This document shows, piece by piece, positions 1-10,134 of a stretch of DNA of 64,000 nucleotides. The translations under genes were made by a program, and so were the position numbers. This DNA is from Rhodococcus qingshengii (GTDB taxonomy: Bacteria > Actinomycetota > Actinomycetes > Mycobacteriales > Mycobacteriaceae), in contig NZ_JAJNCL010000016.1 of assembly GCF_021025955.1 (NCBI RefSeq), positions 61,882 through 125,881 on the forward strand, in the 5' to 3' direction. A model generated the notes under the pieces. That model did no database searches and had not been told where the DNA came from. It worked only from the letters and a program-made list of their open reading frames with translations. The number at the start of each line of letters is the position of its first letter. The stretch's first letter is position 1.

Positions 1-747
1 AAGGACGAGTTCACTCATCTGGGCGAGCCGTGGCTCGAGCACGACGAGCGCTATCGGCGTAGCGCCGAGTTCCTTCAAGTTCTTCGAAAGATCTGGACCG
101 AGGACGACGTCGATTTCCGAGGCGACTTCTACCGCATCCACGACTTCACGTTGAAGCCGAAGCCTCTGAACACTCCGGAGCGTCCCAATCCCGAACTGTT
201 CCAAGGTGGTAACTCGGCGGCAGCCCGTGAGAACGCGGGCCGGCATTCGGATTGGTACTTCAGTAACGGCAAGGACTACGACGGAGTCACCGAACAGTTG
301 GTCGACGTTCGCCGGGTTGCTCGTGAGAACGATCGGGAGGTCAAGTTCGGGCTCAACGGATTCATCATCGCCCGCGACACCGAGGCGGAAGCAAAAGACA
401 CACTGCGCGAGATCATCGCCAAGGCCAACCGCCCTGCGGTCGAGGGATTCAAGAATGCAGTCCAACAGGCCGGCGCGTCGACCGCGTCCAAGGACGGGAT
501 GTGGGCGGATTCGACGTTCGAGGACTTGGTTCAGTACAACGACGGCTTCCGCTCACAACTGATCGGCACGCCGGAACAGATCGCCCATCGGATCGTCGAA
601 TATCGCCGTCGCGGTGTCGATCTGATTCTCGGCGGATTCCTGCACTTCCAGGAGGAGATCGAGTACTTCGGGGCCAAGGTGCTTCCGCTGGTTCGTGAAC
701 TCGAAGCAGCCGACAGTGACGAGCAGGTGCTCGTCACCGCCGGCTGA
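1..747 (+). CDS. sfnG: FMNH2-dependent dimethylsulfone monooxygenase SfnG, 3' part
   Basis: The reading frame is open from the first base, so the start lies before the window; 248 codons remain. It is a luciferase-like (LLM class) flavin monooxygenase. The fragment carries the stretches typical of the SfnG branch: LGEPWLEHDERYRRS near its start, FTLKPKPLNTPERPNPELFQ at about 49-68, the GRHSDWYF segment, and a C-terminal RSQLIGTPEQIA loop that contacts flavin phosphate in this fold. SfnG converts dimethylsulfone to methanesulfinate in sulfur scavenging, using FMNH2 from a separate reductase. A general alkanesulfonate monooxygenase (SsuD-like) is the alternative, but the conserved stretches favour SfnG. 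It is followed convergently by an aldehyde dehydrogenase 12 bases on. Confidence 0.8.
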   Translation, partial: KDEFTHLGEPWLEHDERYRRSAEFLQVLRKIWTEDDVDFRGDFYRIHDFTLKPKPLNTPERPNPELFQGGNSAAARENAGRHSDWYFSNGKDYDGVTEQLVDVRRVARENDREVKFGLNGFIIARDTEAEAKDTLREIIAKANRPAVEGFKNAVQQAGASTASKDGMWADSTFEDLVQYNDGFRSQLIGTPEQIAHRIVEYRRRGVDLILGGFLHFQEEIEYFGAKVLPLVRELEAADSDEQVLVTAG

Positions 748-759
748 TTGCCTGATCTC

Positions 760-2286
760 TCAGGACTTCGCGTGGCGTTTCGCCAGCATCCAACGTGAGA
801 TCTTCATGTCCCGAGCTTTTCGCTCGATGGTCAGCAGGTCCAGCGGAGCGCTGAACTTCTGAACGGCCAGTGATTTCACACTGCTGAACTCACGCAGCCC
901 GTCAGCTCCGTGGATACGGCCGAATCCGGAATCGCCGACCCCGCCGAATGGCAGGGCGGCGATTCCGGCGAATCCGAGAACCGAATTGACCGTGACGACA
1001 CCGCATTCGAGCTTCTCGGCAATCGCTCGGCCCTTCGACGAACTCTTGGTGAACACCGAGGCGCCCAAGCCGTACTTCGACGCGTTGGCACGCTCGATAC
1101 CCTCATTAATGTCGGCGACCTTGTTCACCACGACGCTCGGGCCGAACGTTTCCTCGGTGATCGCCGTGGAATCCTCCGGAACATCCGTCAGGATGATCGG
1201 ATCGATGAACGGACCGTTGAACGAATCAAGTCCGCCGAGTACAGCTTTCGCGCCGCGACTGAGAGCGTCTTCGATCTGGCCCCGGACTATCGCGGTCTGC
1301 TTTCCCAGCGTCATCGGCCCATAGGTCGAACTGTCGGTGGCGCCGGCGTGGGCGTCCCGTAGCGCGGCCGTGAGCTTGGACAGGAAGGCGTCGTACACGG
1401 GCGCTGCGACGTAGATTCGCTCGACGCCGGCGCAGGTTTGCCCGCCGTTGCCCACCGCCCCGAACGCGGCGAAGCTCACGGCCGCATCGAGATTGGCGTC
1501 GGAGTCCACCAGCATGGCATCCTTGCCGCCGCATTCGGCGACCAGGGGAGTGAGGGTGTCCGCGCAGGCGGCCATCACGCGCTTTGCGGTAGCCGTCGAG
1601 CCGGTGAATGCAATCTTGTCGACACCGGACGAACACAGAAGTGCACCGGTTTTGCCGTCACCGGTAATGGTCTGCAGGACAGGGTGTCCAGGTGCCGCGA
1701 TGTTCCACAACCGGGCCAATTCGACGCCGACCCCTGGTGAAAGTTCGCTCGGTTTGAACACAACGGAGTTACCGGCGGCCAGTGCGTAGCCGATCGACCC
1801 CATCGGTGTGTACAGCGGATAGTTCCAGGGGCCGATCACGCCGACAACACCCATCGGCCGGTAGCCGACGGATGCAGACTGGTTGGCGCTGATCAGTCCT
1901 GCACCGACGCGTCTGCGGCGCAACACTTTCTGGGCGTTGCGTGCCGCCCAGTCGAGATGTTCGACGGCCAGCATGACTTCGAGAAGGGCGTCGTCGCTGG
2001 GTTTTCCGGTCTCGGCGGAAATGATCGCCGCCATCGATTCGGCGTGAGTGGCGATCGCGGCACGAAAATTGCCGAGCACTTTCCGGCGGCCTTGGAATCC
2101 GAGTTGATCCCACCACTTCGACGCCGTGCGTGCTGCGGCGACCGCTTTGTCGATCTCCTGCTGATCTGCAATGGGGTGCTGCGCGACCACGGAATCGTTG
2201 CGAGGGTCGAGGCTCGCGAAGATGTGATCGTCCGATTTCGGATCTGTCGACGTGGACGTGCTCTGGCGGCCGAGCTGTTCTGTCAT
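760..2286 (-). CDS. Aldehyde dehydrogenase, NAD(P)+-dependent
   Basis: A 508-residue ALDH-superfamily enzyme oxidising an aldehyde to a carboxylate with NAD(P)+. Visible landmarks are the PWNYPLY motif (about 153-159), the general base Glu251 in AECGGKDA and nucleophile Cys285 in GNGGQTCAG. A GTG/ATG pair lies 33 bases further upstream, but those codons sit inside the 18-bp palindrome at 2314-2331. I therefore chose the internal ATG at 2286, which has GGAGG 11 bases before it. The gene is divergent from an acyl-CoA dehydrogenase and its GntR regulator, suggesting shared control and a role in fatty aldehyde or short-chain aldehyde disposal. The substrate cannot be read from sequence; succinic-semialdehyde-type enzymes are related. 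Confidence 0.85.
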   Translation of the reverse strand: MTEQLGRQSTSTSTDPKSDDHIFASLDPRNDSVVAQHPIADQQEIDKAVAAARTASKWWDQLGFQGRRKVLGNFRAAIATHAESMAAIISAETGKPSDDALLEVMLAVEHLDWAARNAQKVLRRRRVGAGLISANQSASVGYRPMGVVGVIGPWNYPLYTPMGSIGYALAAGNSVVFKPSELSPGVGVELARLWNIAAPGHPVLQTITGDGKTGALLCSSGVDKIAFTGSTATAKRVMAACADTLTPLVAECGGKDAMLVDSDANLDAAVSFAAFGAVGNGGQTCAGVERIYVAAPVYDAFLSKLTAALRDAHAGATDSSTYGPMTLGKQTAIVRGQIEDALSRGAKAVLGGLDSFNGPFIDPIILTDVPEDSTAITEETFGPSVVVNKVADINEGIERANASKYGLGASVFTKSSSKGRAIAEKLECGVVTVNSVLGFAGIAALPFGGVGDSGFGRIHGADGLREFSSVKSLAVQKFSAPLDLLTIERKARDMKISRWMLAKRHAKS

Positions 2287-2313
2287 GTTCTTCAGATCCT
2301 CCACATGTCGGTG

Positions 2314-2331
2314 CATCACATATATGTGATG
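2314..2331. promoter_or_regulatory. 18-bp perfect palindrome, candidate GntR operator
   Basis: CATCACATATATGTGATG reads identically on both strands. It lies in the 127-bp divergent region between the aldehyde dehydrogenase and the acyl-CoA dehydrogenase, whose downstream neighbour is a GntR/FCD regulator. Perfect dyads of this length in a divergent promoter are typical regulator sites; assignment to the GntR protein at 3566 is inference. Confidence 0.6.
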
Positions 2332-2413
2332 TGATTTACTGTGCTGGTAGTCACAGTATGCGTCGGACGGAGCTCCGACAAGCCTCCAGCCTCATCTCAC
2401 TCGGGAGTTTTCG

Positions 2414-3556
2414 ATGTACATGGATTTCACGCAGGAGCAGTCTGATTTCGCCAAGTCGGTAGCGGCGTTCTGCAAGAAGGAAAGTGGGACCCGCGAGCAG
2501 CGAGATCTGCTGACCGATCACGGCGCCCACAATCACAACCAGGCGTTCTACGAGAAGATGGCGGAATTGGGATGGCTCGGGCTGACCGTCCCGGAGGAGT
2601 ACGGGGGATCGGCCGGAAGCACGGTCGACCTATGCATCTTTCTGGAGGAAGCCGCCAAGGGCATGGCACCGATCGGTGGACTCGGCCCGACCGTCATCAC
2701 CGGGGCCGCATACGAGAAGTTCGGCAGCCCAGCCCAGAAGGAGGCAGTGCTCGGCGGGATCGTCCGTGGCGCGTCTCAGTCGATCTCGATGTCCGAACCC
2801 GAAGCAGGCTCCGACGTGGGAAATCTGAGTTGCCGCGCCGAGAAGGTCGACGGTGGGTGGCTGATCAACGGCCAGAAGACGTGGTGTTCCAACGCGCACT
2901 TCGCCGAGAACATCCTTCTGGTGGCTCGCACATCCCGAGGTGAAGGCAAGCACGAGGGCTTGACCATGTTCCATGTCCCGGCCGACATCTCCGGATTGAA
3001 GATCAGTGGGATCGACACCATGGGCGGCAAGGAGGTCAACGATCTCTACTTCACAGATACATTCCTGCCCGACGACGCGGTGGTCGGGGAAGTCGGCAAC
3101 GGCTGGCGTCAACTCATGGCCGGACTCAACATCGAACGCCTCATCCTCGCGGCGATGATGCTCGGGACCGCGCAGCGCGCTTTCGACGACACCCTCGAAT
3201 TCGTCACCACGCGTAAGCAGTTCGGCCGTCCGGTCGGATCGTTTCAAGCACTTCGCCACAGGATCGCGGATCTCGCCACGGAGATCGAATGCGGCCGTCT
3301 GTTGGTCTACAGCGTGGCCAGGATGGTCGACGCCAACCCGACGAAGATGTTCCCGCGGGAAGCGTCGATGGCCAAGCTCAAGCTGACCGAGACTGCCAAG
3401 AAGGTCGCGCTCGAGGGGATGCAGATGATGGGTGGGTACGGTTACGCGACTGAGTTCGACATGGAGCATCATGTGCGAAAGACTCTTGTGTCCTCCATTT
3501 ATGGTGGTACCAACGAGATTCAGCGAGACATCATCGGCAAAACGTACGGACTGTGA
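2414..3556 (+). CDS. Acyl-CoA dehydrogenase
   Basis: A 380-residue flavoprotein of the acyl-CoA dehydrogenase family, introducing a 2,3 double bond into an acyl-CoA with FAD and passing electrons to ETF. Seen: N-terminal helical domain, SMSEPEAGSDVGNL near 123-136 (substrate/FAD loop), the RKQFGRPVGSFQALRHRIAD helix motif around 260-279, and the C-terminal IYGGTNEIQRDIIG. The start has GGGAG six bases upstream. The position usually occupied by the catalytic Glu of MCAD-type enzymes (Y-E-G-T) reads Y-G-G-T here, so the base is probably elsewhere, as in isovaleryl-CoA-type members. The GntR gene follows after nine bases, implying an operon. Chain specificity is unknown. Confidence 0.85.
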   Translation: MYMDFTQEQSDFAKSVAAFCKKESGTREQRDLLTDHGAHNHNQAFYEKMAELGWLGLTVPEEYGGSAGSTVDLCIFLEEAAKGMAPIGGLGPTVITGAAYEKFGSPAQKEAVLGGIVRGASQSISMSEPEAGSDVGNLSCRAEKVDGGWLINGQKTWCSNAHFAENILLVARTSRGEGKHEGLTMFHVPADISGLKISGIDTMGGKEVNDLYFTDTFLPDDAVVGEVGNGWRQLMAGLNIERLILAAMMLGTAQRAFDDTLEFVTTRKQFGRPVGSFQALRHRIADLATEIECGRLLVYSVARMVDANPTKMFPREASMAKLKLTETAKKVALEGMQMMGGYGYATEFDMEHHVRKTLVSSIYGGTNEIQRDIIGKTYGL

Positions 3557-3565
3557 GGATCGGTT

Positions 3566-4258
3566 GTGGCAACGTCTGCACGCACTCGGAGAGCGACATC
3601 TGAGCTGAGGAGACGGCCACAGTTGTCGGAGGACGTGGCCAATCACGTTCGCAACCTGATCATGTCCGGCTCGGTCCGTCCGGGCGAGTTCGTCAGGCTG
3701 GACGAAACCGCAGCCGACCTCGGGGTCAGCGTCACGCCGGTGCGAGAAGCCCTCGTCGCATTACGCGGCGAGGGGATGGTCGAGTTGGTTCCGCATCGCG
3801 GCTATATCGTCTCGCCCCTCAGTCGCCAGGACATCGAAGACATCTTCTGGTTGCAGGGGCAGATCGCGGTCAAGCTGGCCTTGCGGGCGATGAACAGCAT
3901 CACCGCTGATCAACTGGTGGAACTCTCGGAACTCAATGCCGATTTGCGAGCGGCCGTCGACGCCTCGGATGCAGCTGCGATCGAGCAGTGCGAATTCGAG
4001 TTCCACCGCCTGATCAACCGAGCCGCAGGCGGAGCGAAACTGGCGTGGTTCCTGTTCGGCGCGATTCGGTACACCCCTGCTCGTCTCTACGCGACCGATC
4101 CCGGCTGGGGTGAGCTTGCGGTATCGAGTCACGACAGCCTGATCGAAGCGTTCGAAAAAGGTGATCGTGAGCAGGTCGACGCGCAGATGGGTCTGCAGTT
4201 CTCCGACGGCGCTGCCCGACTGCTGGCGCACCTCGACAACATCGGTATCTGGGACTGA
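3566..4258 (+). CDS. GntR-family (FCD) transcriptional regulator
   Basis: A 230-residue regulator starting at GTG. Residues about 20-88 form a winged helix-turn-helix (the LDETAADLGVSVTPVREALV segment is the recognition region), followed by an all-helical FCD ligand domain containing the metal/ligand-type His in EFEFHRLINRAA. It is co-transcribed with the preceding acyl-CoA dehydrogenase. Family members usually bind an acyl-CoA or small acid and repress neighbouring catabolic genes. The palindrome at 2314-2331 upstream of the pair is the obvious candidate target. Confidence 0.85.
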   Translation: MATSARTRRATSELRRRPQLSEDVANHVRNLIMSGSVRPGEFVRLDETAADLGVSVTPVREALVALRGEGMVELVPHRGYIVSPLSRQDIEDIFWLQGQIAVKLALRAMNSITADQLVELSELNADLRAAVDASDAAAIEQCEFEFHRLINRAAGGAKLAWFLFGAIRYTPARLYATDPGWGELAVSSHDSLIEAFEKGDREQVDAQMGLQFSDGAARLLAHLDNIGIWD

Positions 4259-4267
4259 ATCAGGAGC

Positions 4268-4939
4268 TCAAGACGGCGGTAGGGCGGGTGCGAGCAGGAT
4301 CGCCGCACACTCGGCGACCAGCTCTTCTTCCGTCACGTCGATGTACCCGTCGAGCCATGCACTGAGGGTCTGTGCCAGGCCGCCGACCAGGAACGTTGCC
4401 GTCAGGGTCAGATGACCGCTGTCGTTCAATCGGTAGAAGGTCTTGGCGTTGGCAGCCAGGAGACCGATGAATATCGTCGTCGACGCTTGGCGTTTCTCGG
4501 CCAGGACAGGGCTCGTCAGGGCGCTGGAGAACAGTAGACGTCCGCGACGGGGATCGTTCGCGATAGTGCGGACGATGTTCGCGATTCCAGCGAGCGCCTT
4601 GCCACGTTCGGTCTCGGCGGCGTCCACCGCAGCCTGGGTTGAAACGGCAATATCCGTGATGACGGTGTCGTAGACGGCCGACATCAATGCATCGCGATCG
4701 GTGAAGCTCTCGTAGAAGTACCTCGCCGCTACACCGGCCTGCTTGCACACTCCGCGGACCGTCAGTTCGGGTTCGGCCGACCCCATGAGTTCCAGACCGG
4801 CCTCGATCAGCATCTCCCGTCGTTGGGCTACGCGGAGCGCGCCGTCGACGCCACCGTACGAACGCGGTTGGTCATTCATGAAGACCATCTTTGCATCCCG
4901 AGATTGCTTGACATCTCGGCATTTCAGCGTTTCACTCAT
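4268..4939 (-). CDS. TetR-family transcriptional regulator
   Basis: A 223-residue TetR protein as listed; the N-terminal HTH carries GVCKQAGVAARYFYESFTDR, the family signature for helix 3 and helix 4, and the C-terminal half is the ligand-binding helical bundle. The start is uncertain: ATG at 4939 overlaps an imperfect dyad and has no Shine-Dalgarno sequence, while internal ATGs at 4888 and 4879 would remove a non-conserved 17-20 residue tail. It is divergent from the MpaB-family gene at 4984 with 44 bases between, so it most likely controls that gene and itself. No ligand can be proposed. Confidence 0.8.
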   Translation of the reverse strand: MSETLKCRDVKQSRDAKMVFMNDQPRSYGGVDGALRVAQRREMLIEAGLELMGSAEPELTVRGVCKQAGVAARYFYESFTDRDALMSAVYDTVITDIAVSTQAAVDAAETERGKALAGIANIVRTIANDPRRGRLLFSSALTSPVLAEKRQASTTIFIGLLAANAKTFYRLNDSGHLTLTATFLVGGLAQTLSAWLDGYIDVTEEELVAECAAILLAPALPPS

Positions 4940-4960
4940 CTGAGAACGTGCGTTCGCAGA
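4939..4960. promoter_or_regulatory. Imperfect 22-bp dyad between TetR and MpaB-family genes
   Basis: The arms TCTGAGAACGT and GCGTTCGCAGA match at 9 of 11 positions as an inverted repeat. The dyad lies in the only intergenic space of the divergent pair, overlapping the upstream-most TetR start codon. It is a candidate autoregulatory operator; this is inferred from position only. Confidence 0.4.
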
Positions 4961-4983
4961 TATGACTTCGAAGGGGTTCTGCC

Positions 4984-5877
4984 ATGACGGTGAGTAGGGA
5001 TTCGACGGGCGGGCGCGGGGAAACCGAGGCAGTCGGCGGTATCGAAGCGGTCGGCACCAAAGCGATCGACATCGATGCGGAAGTCGAAAAGGCGATGTCC
5101 GGTCTCGGACTGTTGGCCGCCGGTGCGAACGTCATCATGCAGTTGGCGCGTCCGGCGGTGGGGTACGGCGTGTATGAGAGCAAGGTCGAGACAGGCCGGT
5201 TGGACCGACACCCGGTGAAGCGAACCCGGACGACGCTGACGTATCTCGCGGTCGCGAGCCTGGCGACGGAGGAAGAAAAGAAGCTGTACCGACGCGCAGT
5301 CAACGGCTCGCACAAGCATGTTCGCTCCGATGAGAACAGTGCGGTCGAGTACAACGCGTTCGATCCGGAACTGCAGTTGTGGGTGGCCGCCTGCCTGTAC
5401 CGAGGCTTCGAGGATGTGTACAAAATTCTGTACGGCGATCTCGATCCGATGACCCGGGACGCGTTCTATCAGCGCAGCGCCACGTTCGGCACGACCCTTC
5501 AGATGCGACGCGACATGTGGCCGGCGGACCGGGATGCGTTCGAGGTCTACTGGAACGAGAACCTCGGCAAGGTTGCCATCGACGAGACGATTCGTGAGCA
5601 TCTGTACGGAATCGCGTCGGCGACATTCACGCCGAAGTTGTTGCATCCTGTGGTCGGCCCGTTCAATCGATTTCTCACCACCGGGTTCCTTCCCCAGGCC
5701 TTTCGCGACGAAATGCGGCTTCCGTGGTCAGTGCGTCGGCAGCGCAACTTCGACCGATCCATGCGTGTCGCCGCGCTGGTCAATCGGTTCAGTCCGAAGG
5801 TTCTGCGGATGTTCCCCTACAACTTCTATCTCTGGGATCTGCGTCGGCGGATCGCCAAGGGAATCCCGTTGGTCTGA
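4984..5877 (+). CDS. MpaB-family (DUF2236) oxygenase-like protein
   Basis: A 297-residue protein of the DUF2236 family, related to the fungal ER-bound oxygenase MpaB and to the haem-containing rubber oxygenase (Lcp) catalytic domain. The family core is recognisable from VNGSHKHVRSD through EYNAFDPELQLWVAACLY (about 103-140), whose His and surrounding residues match the haem-proximal region of Lcp-type proteins. Helical segments dominate the rest and no signal peptide is present, so a cytoplasmic location is likely. AAGGGG precedes the ATG by seven bases. The divergent TetR gene probably regulates it. Substrate unknown; most actinobacterial members are uncharacterised. Confidence 0.75.
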   Translation: MTVSRDSTGGRGETEAVGGIEAVGTKAIDIDAEVEKAMSGLGLLAAGANVIMQLARPAVGYGVYESKVETGRLDRHPVKRTRTTLTYLAVASLATEEEKKLYRRAVNGSHKHVRSDENSAVEYNAFDPELQLWVAACLYRGFEDVYKILYGDLDPMTRDAFYQRSATFGTTLQMRRDMWPADRDAFEVYWNENLGKVAIDETIREHLYGIASATFTPKLLHPVVGPFNRFLTTGFLPQAFRDEMRLPWSVRRQRNFDRSMRVAALVNRFSPKVLRMFPYNFYLWDLRRRIAKGIPLV

Positions 5878-5938
5878 GCCGACTCTGGGACTTGAAGTGA
5901 TTGACACCACAGGCAAACCGGACACATACTCAACATAG

Positions 5939-7121
<1,183 letters not shown>

Positions 7122-7338
7122 TCGGCGTGACAGTGAGCGCGATGCCATGGCCAAATCCTTGCTGAGCAATAGCCGAACCTCGTCGGTTCGCGCCTTGTGG
7201 CCAAGTCGGCATAATGTTGGTTTGCCCGTCGTGGCTGACTATGCTGCCGGTTATGCCAGTATGCTCCGGGGGGAAATCAGCTTGTCTGCTAAGTCGAAGT
7301 AGGCCCGAAAGTTGTAGCCCCGCATCGGCTGACCGGCG

Positions 7339-8433
7339 ATGAACCGTCTCGTCGAAGTCGTCATGCGCTGGTGGCGGTTGCCGGACCAGTTTTACAGTTT
7401 CAGTCGCTACCTCGAGGACCGTGGGCTCTTGGCTTCTCGCCGGGTGCTGGTCGGCGGAACTGCGTTCTGGATGGGGTTGGTGTTGCTGTCGGCGCGATTC
7501 AGTGACGCGGGTCCGGAAAGTACGTTCTGGCGAGCGGTCAATCTGACGGTCATCGTGCTGTGCCTCGCCGCGGCACTCATCTGGTGGTTGTTTCCGCCGA
7601 CGCGGTTGTGGTCGTACATCTTTGTAGTGGGTTCCGACATCGCGATTGCGGCGGCGGCGGCAACCGATTCGGAGCCGCTGGGCAGATTGATCGCGTGTGT
7701 CGTGTTTGCGTCGATCGGCGGATACATTGCCTTCTTTCATGATCCGAAACTGCAAGCAGGACACCTGATCTTCGCTTCGGTCATTACAGTGTTTTCGGGG
7801 TGGACTCTGTTGTTCGGGCCAACGGCCGACGTCGGGCTGGGGCTGGCGAAGATATCGGTTGTGTTGGCCACGATCATCGTGATTCCCGTTGTGTCGCAAA
7901 TCGTTCTAGCGGTTCTGGGTTCGGACGCCACCACTTCCGATATCGACCCGTTGACCGGTCTGCTCAACCGTCGCGGATTGGCCCGTCGGGTGAACGACTT
8001 GATGGGCGCTCCGGCCACCGAAGCGGACGCACTACTCGTAGTGGTGATCGACCTCGACCGATTCAAGACGATCAACGACGTTCACGGCCATGACGTCGGA
8101 GACAGCACGATCATGCGAACTGCACTGCGCATCCGTTTGTGGGCCACCCAGTCCGCCTTGACAGCTCGTATGGGCGGTGACGAGTTCGTCGTGGTCGAGC
8201 GGGTGCCGGTCAGCGTGATAGCCAGGTTGGAAGAACAGATCCGCTCGGCGATGGACGGCGCGACCGATGATCCGCCAACGAGTGCCAGTGTCGGAATGGC
8301 GGTCCGCGCCGCGCCACGGAATTCGGACGAGTCGGTCGGCGAAGCCTTTGCCGAACTCTTCCGTGTTGCAGATTCGGCGATGTACGAAGCGAAGCGGCAA
8401 GGTGGCAACCAGGTTCGCGTGAGCCTGGTCTGA
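7339..8433 (+). CDS. Membrane diguanylate cyclase (GGDEF)
   Basis: A 364-residue protein with roughly five or six transmembrane helices in residues 35-195 and a C-terminal GGDEF domain. DPLTGLLNRRG begins the catalytic domain at 203; the active site is GGDEF at 279-283 and the metal-binding Asp lies in VVIDLDRFK. It would make cyclic di-GMP from two GTP at the membrane, with the N-terminal region as the sensor. The product-inhibition site (RxxD five residues before GGDEF) is absent, so feedback inhibition is not expected. The 217 bases upstream show no other gene. Its signal and target are unknown. Confidence 0.85.
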   Translation: MNRLVEVVMRWWRLPDQFYSFSRYLEDRGLLASRRVLVGGTAFWMGLVLLSARFSDAGPESTFWRAVNLTVIVLCLAAALIWWLFPPTRLWSYIFVVGSDIAIAAAAATDSEPLGRLIACVVFASIGGYIAFFHDPKLQAGHLIFASVITVFSGWTLLFGPTADVGLGLAKISVVLATIIVIPVVSQIVLAVLGSDATTSDIDPLTGLLNRRGLARRVNDLMGAPATEADALLVVVIDLDRFKTINDVHGHDVGDSTIMRTALRIRLWATQSALTARMGGDEFVVVERVPVSVIARLEEQIRSAMDGATDDPPTSASVGMAVRAAPRNSDESVGEAFAELFRVADSAMYEAKRQGGNQVRVSLV

Positions 8434-8442
8434 TGCGAGAGC

Positions 8443-8655
8443 TCAGTCGGCGAAGCTCAGACCACGTTCGGCGAGTGCTTCGCGCAGAATCCTCAGGGCT
8501 TTCGGACCCATCCCGTGCAAGGTGCCGAGTTCTTTCTCGGACACGGACGTCAGTTGTGCGAGGCGGGTGTAACCCGCGCCGATCAGCGCCCGCTGGGCGG
8601 GAGCGCTCGTTTTCGGGAAGTCGGTTTCCACTGTGTCCGGATCCGGTTCTGTCAC
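8443..8655 (-). CDS. Small helix-hairpin-helix DNA-binding-type protein
   Basis: A 70-residue protein starting at GTG with GGAGGAG seven bases upstream, one of the best ribosome binding sites in the window. Residues 20-66 (QRALIGAGYTRLAQL through LHGMGPKALRILREAL) form a helix-hairpin-helix pair similar to the C-terminal domain of RNA polymerase alpha. Proteins of this size and fold are common in actinobacteria and are presumed to bind DNA; no specific role is established. It ends nine bases from the convergent cyclase gene. Confidence 0.8.
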   Translation of the reverse strand: MTEPDPDTVETDFPKTSAPAQRALIGAGYTRLAQLTSVSEKELGTLHGMGPKALRILREALAERGLSFAD

Positions 8656-8687
8656 TGGCCAACTCCTCCGTGTGGGTTTTTCACAGT

Positions 8688-10118
8688 TTAGCGAGCGTCG
8701 TGAACGATTTCGGGTCTGTCGACTTTGTCGAGCGTTCGAGGAAGCGCGCGACCGGCCACGGCAATGCCGATGATCGAGATAGCGGCGAAGGTGAAGAGAA
8801 GCAATTGTGCAGAACGAAGCGTCGACGGTTCGCCGATGTTCACCAGCACTCCGGCCAGAGCTGCGCCGAAGGCATTGGCGATCAACTGCACGGTGTTGAT
8901 GGCAGCCGAGGCCCGCGCACCTTCCCCGGGATCTGCAACAGAGGTCATCGCACCGACTGCAAGATGAGGCCAGGCGATGCCGATTCCGACGCCGGCGACC
9001 AGCAGTCCGATCACCCACGCGACCATCGCGCCGGCGCCGGCGTGCTCGGTGAGAAATGCTGCCATGATGCCCAACCCGATCGCGACGAGGATCGGACCGC
9101 TGACAACGATTCGTCGCACGATACGAGGGGTGGTGGCCGAGGCGCTCGGGATTTCGCCGAGAGTCCATCCCAGAGCGAGTGCGGCGCCGAGGAATCCGGC
9201 GGCGAGCGGTGCCAGTCCGGCAAGTCGTTGGCCGAAGAGTGGAATGAACGTCTCGACGGTCGACGCGACGGCGAGGACGACGATGGTCAGGTACACCCAT
9301 TTGAGAGACGACGCGTTGAACGTCGACGATGGCAGTACGCCGTGGCCCGAGCGGCGGTCTGCGGCGACAAAAGCGATCAGTAGCAGCACAGCGGCGAGGA
9401 CCATCCCGGCGGTCGCTGCGAGGTTGGACAGAATTCCGGCGACGCTGACCAACAGTGCTGCGGCGGTGAGCAGTGCCAGTGAGAGGACCGGCACTGGGCT
9501 TCTGGTGGTGCGGCCCGGTTCATGCGCTGGCAGGGCACCGGGAACGAGAGCGGCAACTGCAATCGTCCCGATGACCAGAACGCCGAAAGCCCATCGCCAG
9601 GCGCCGAATTGAGCAAAGACACCGCCGATCGCGGGCCCGGCGAAAGTGCCGACTCCCCACATCGCCGAGACCAGCGCGGCGCCGCGCGTCCACAGATGTC
9701 TGGGGAGCGCGGCGTTGATGACGGCGTAGCCGAGACCGGCCAGCAGGCCACCTCCCGAGCCCTGGATCGTGCGGCCGACCAACAGCAATTCCATGGTCGG
9801 GCTGACCGCACACACGACGGTGCCGAGCGCGAAGATCGCGAGGCCGATCAGATAGGCCCCGCGCGGTCCCCTGGCTGCGAGGACGTTGGTGACCAGCATC
9901 GAGGAGATGACGGAAGCGATGAGAAAGACCGTTGCGGTCCAGGCATAGTACTGCTGACCACCGATGTCGTCGATGGCAGTCGGAAGCAGGCTGGTCGTCA
10001 GGTAGACGTTGGTTGCATACAGCGCGACGCCGCCTGCGAGGACGGTAGCGGTGCCGAGGTATCGACCGCTCAGGAGCTGCCGCCAGGTTCCGGCGGGAGC
10101 ATCGGTGGGGGAGTGCAT
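8688..10118 (-). CDS. MFS transporter (drug efflux type)
   Basis: A 476-residue major facilitator with about 12-14 hydrophobic helices. The fold is supported by TAIDDIGGQQYYAWTATVFL near the first helices and the RTIQGSGGGLLAGLGYAV segment (motif C-like, about 115-135), as seen in DHA2-type proton-coupled exporters. It is divergent from soxR across a 63-bp region carrying a SoxR-like box, which suggests induction by redox-active compounds. In actinobacteria SoxR controls efflux pumps and small oxidoreductases, not soxS. The substrate is not readable; phenazine- or quinone-like molecules would fit the context. Confidence 0.85.
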   Translation of the reverse strand: MHSPTDAPAGTWRQLLSGRYLGTATVLAGGVALYATNVYLTTSLLPTAIDDIGGQQYYAWTATVFLIASVISSMLVTNVLAARGPRGAYLIGLAIFALGTVVCAVSPTMELLLVGRTIQGSGGGLLAGLGYAVINAALPRHLWTRGAALVSAMWGVGTFAGPAIGGVFAQFGAWRWAFGVLVIGTIAVAALVPGALPAHEPGRTTRSPVPVLSLALLTAAALLVSVAGILSNLAATAGMVLAAVLLLIAFVAADRRSGHGVLPSSTFNASSLKWVYLTIVVLAVASTVETFIPLFGQRLAGLAPLAAGFLGAALALGWTLGEIPSASATTPRIVRRIVVSGPILVAIGLGIMAAFLTEHAGAGAMVAWVIGLLVAGVGIGIAWPHLAVGAMTSVADPGEGARASAAINTVQLIANAFGAALAGVLVNIGEPSTLRSAQLLLFTFAAISIIGIAVAGRALPRTLDKVDRPEIVHDAR

Positions 10119-10134
10119 GTTGTCGAAGGTAGAA

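Noticed and set aside
2630..3646. 338-codon minus-strand frame opposite the first acyl-CoA dehydrogenase
   Set aside because: No recognisable domain; low-complexity His/Arg-rich translation typical of antisense GC-rich DNA.
8433..9383. 316-codon plus-strand frame overlapping the MFS transporter
   Set aside because: Antisense to a clear transporter; translation is Arg/Gly/Asp-rich without structure.
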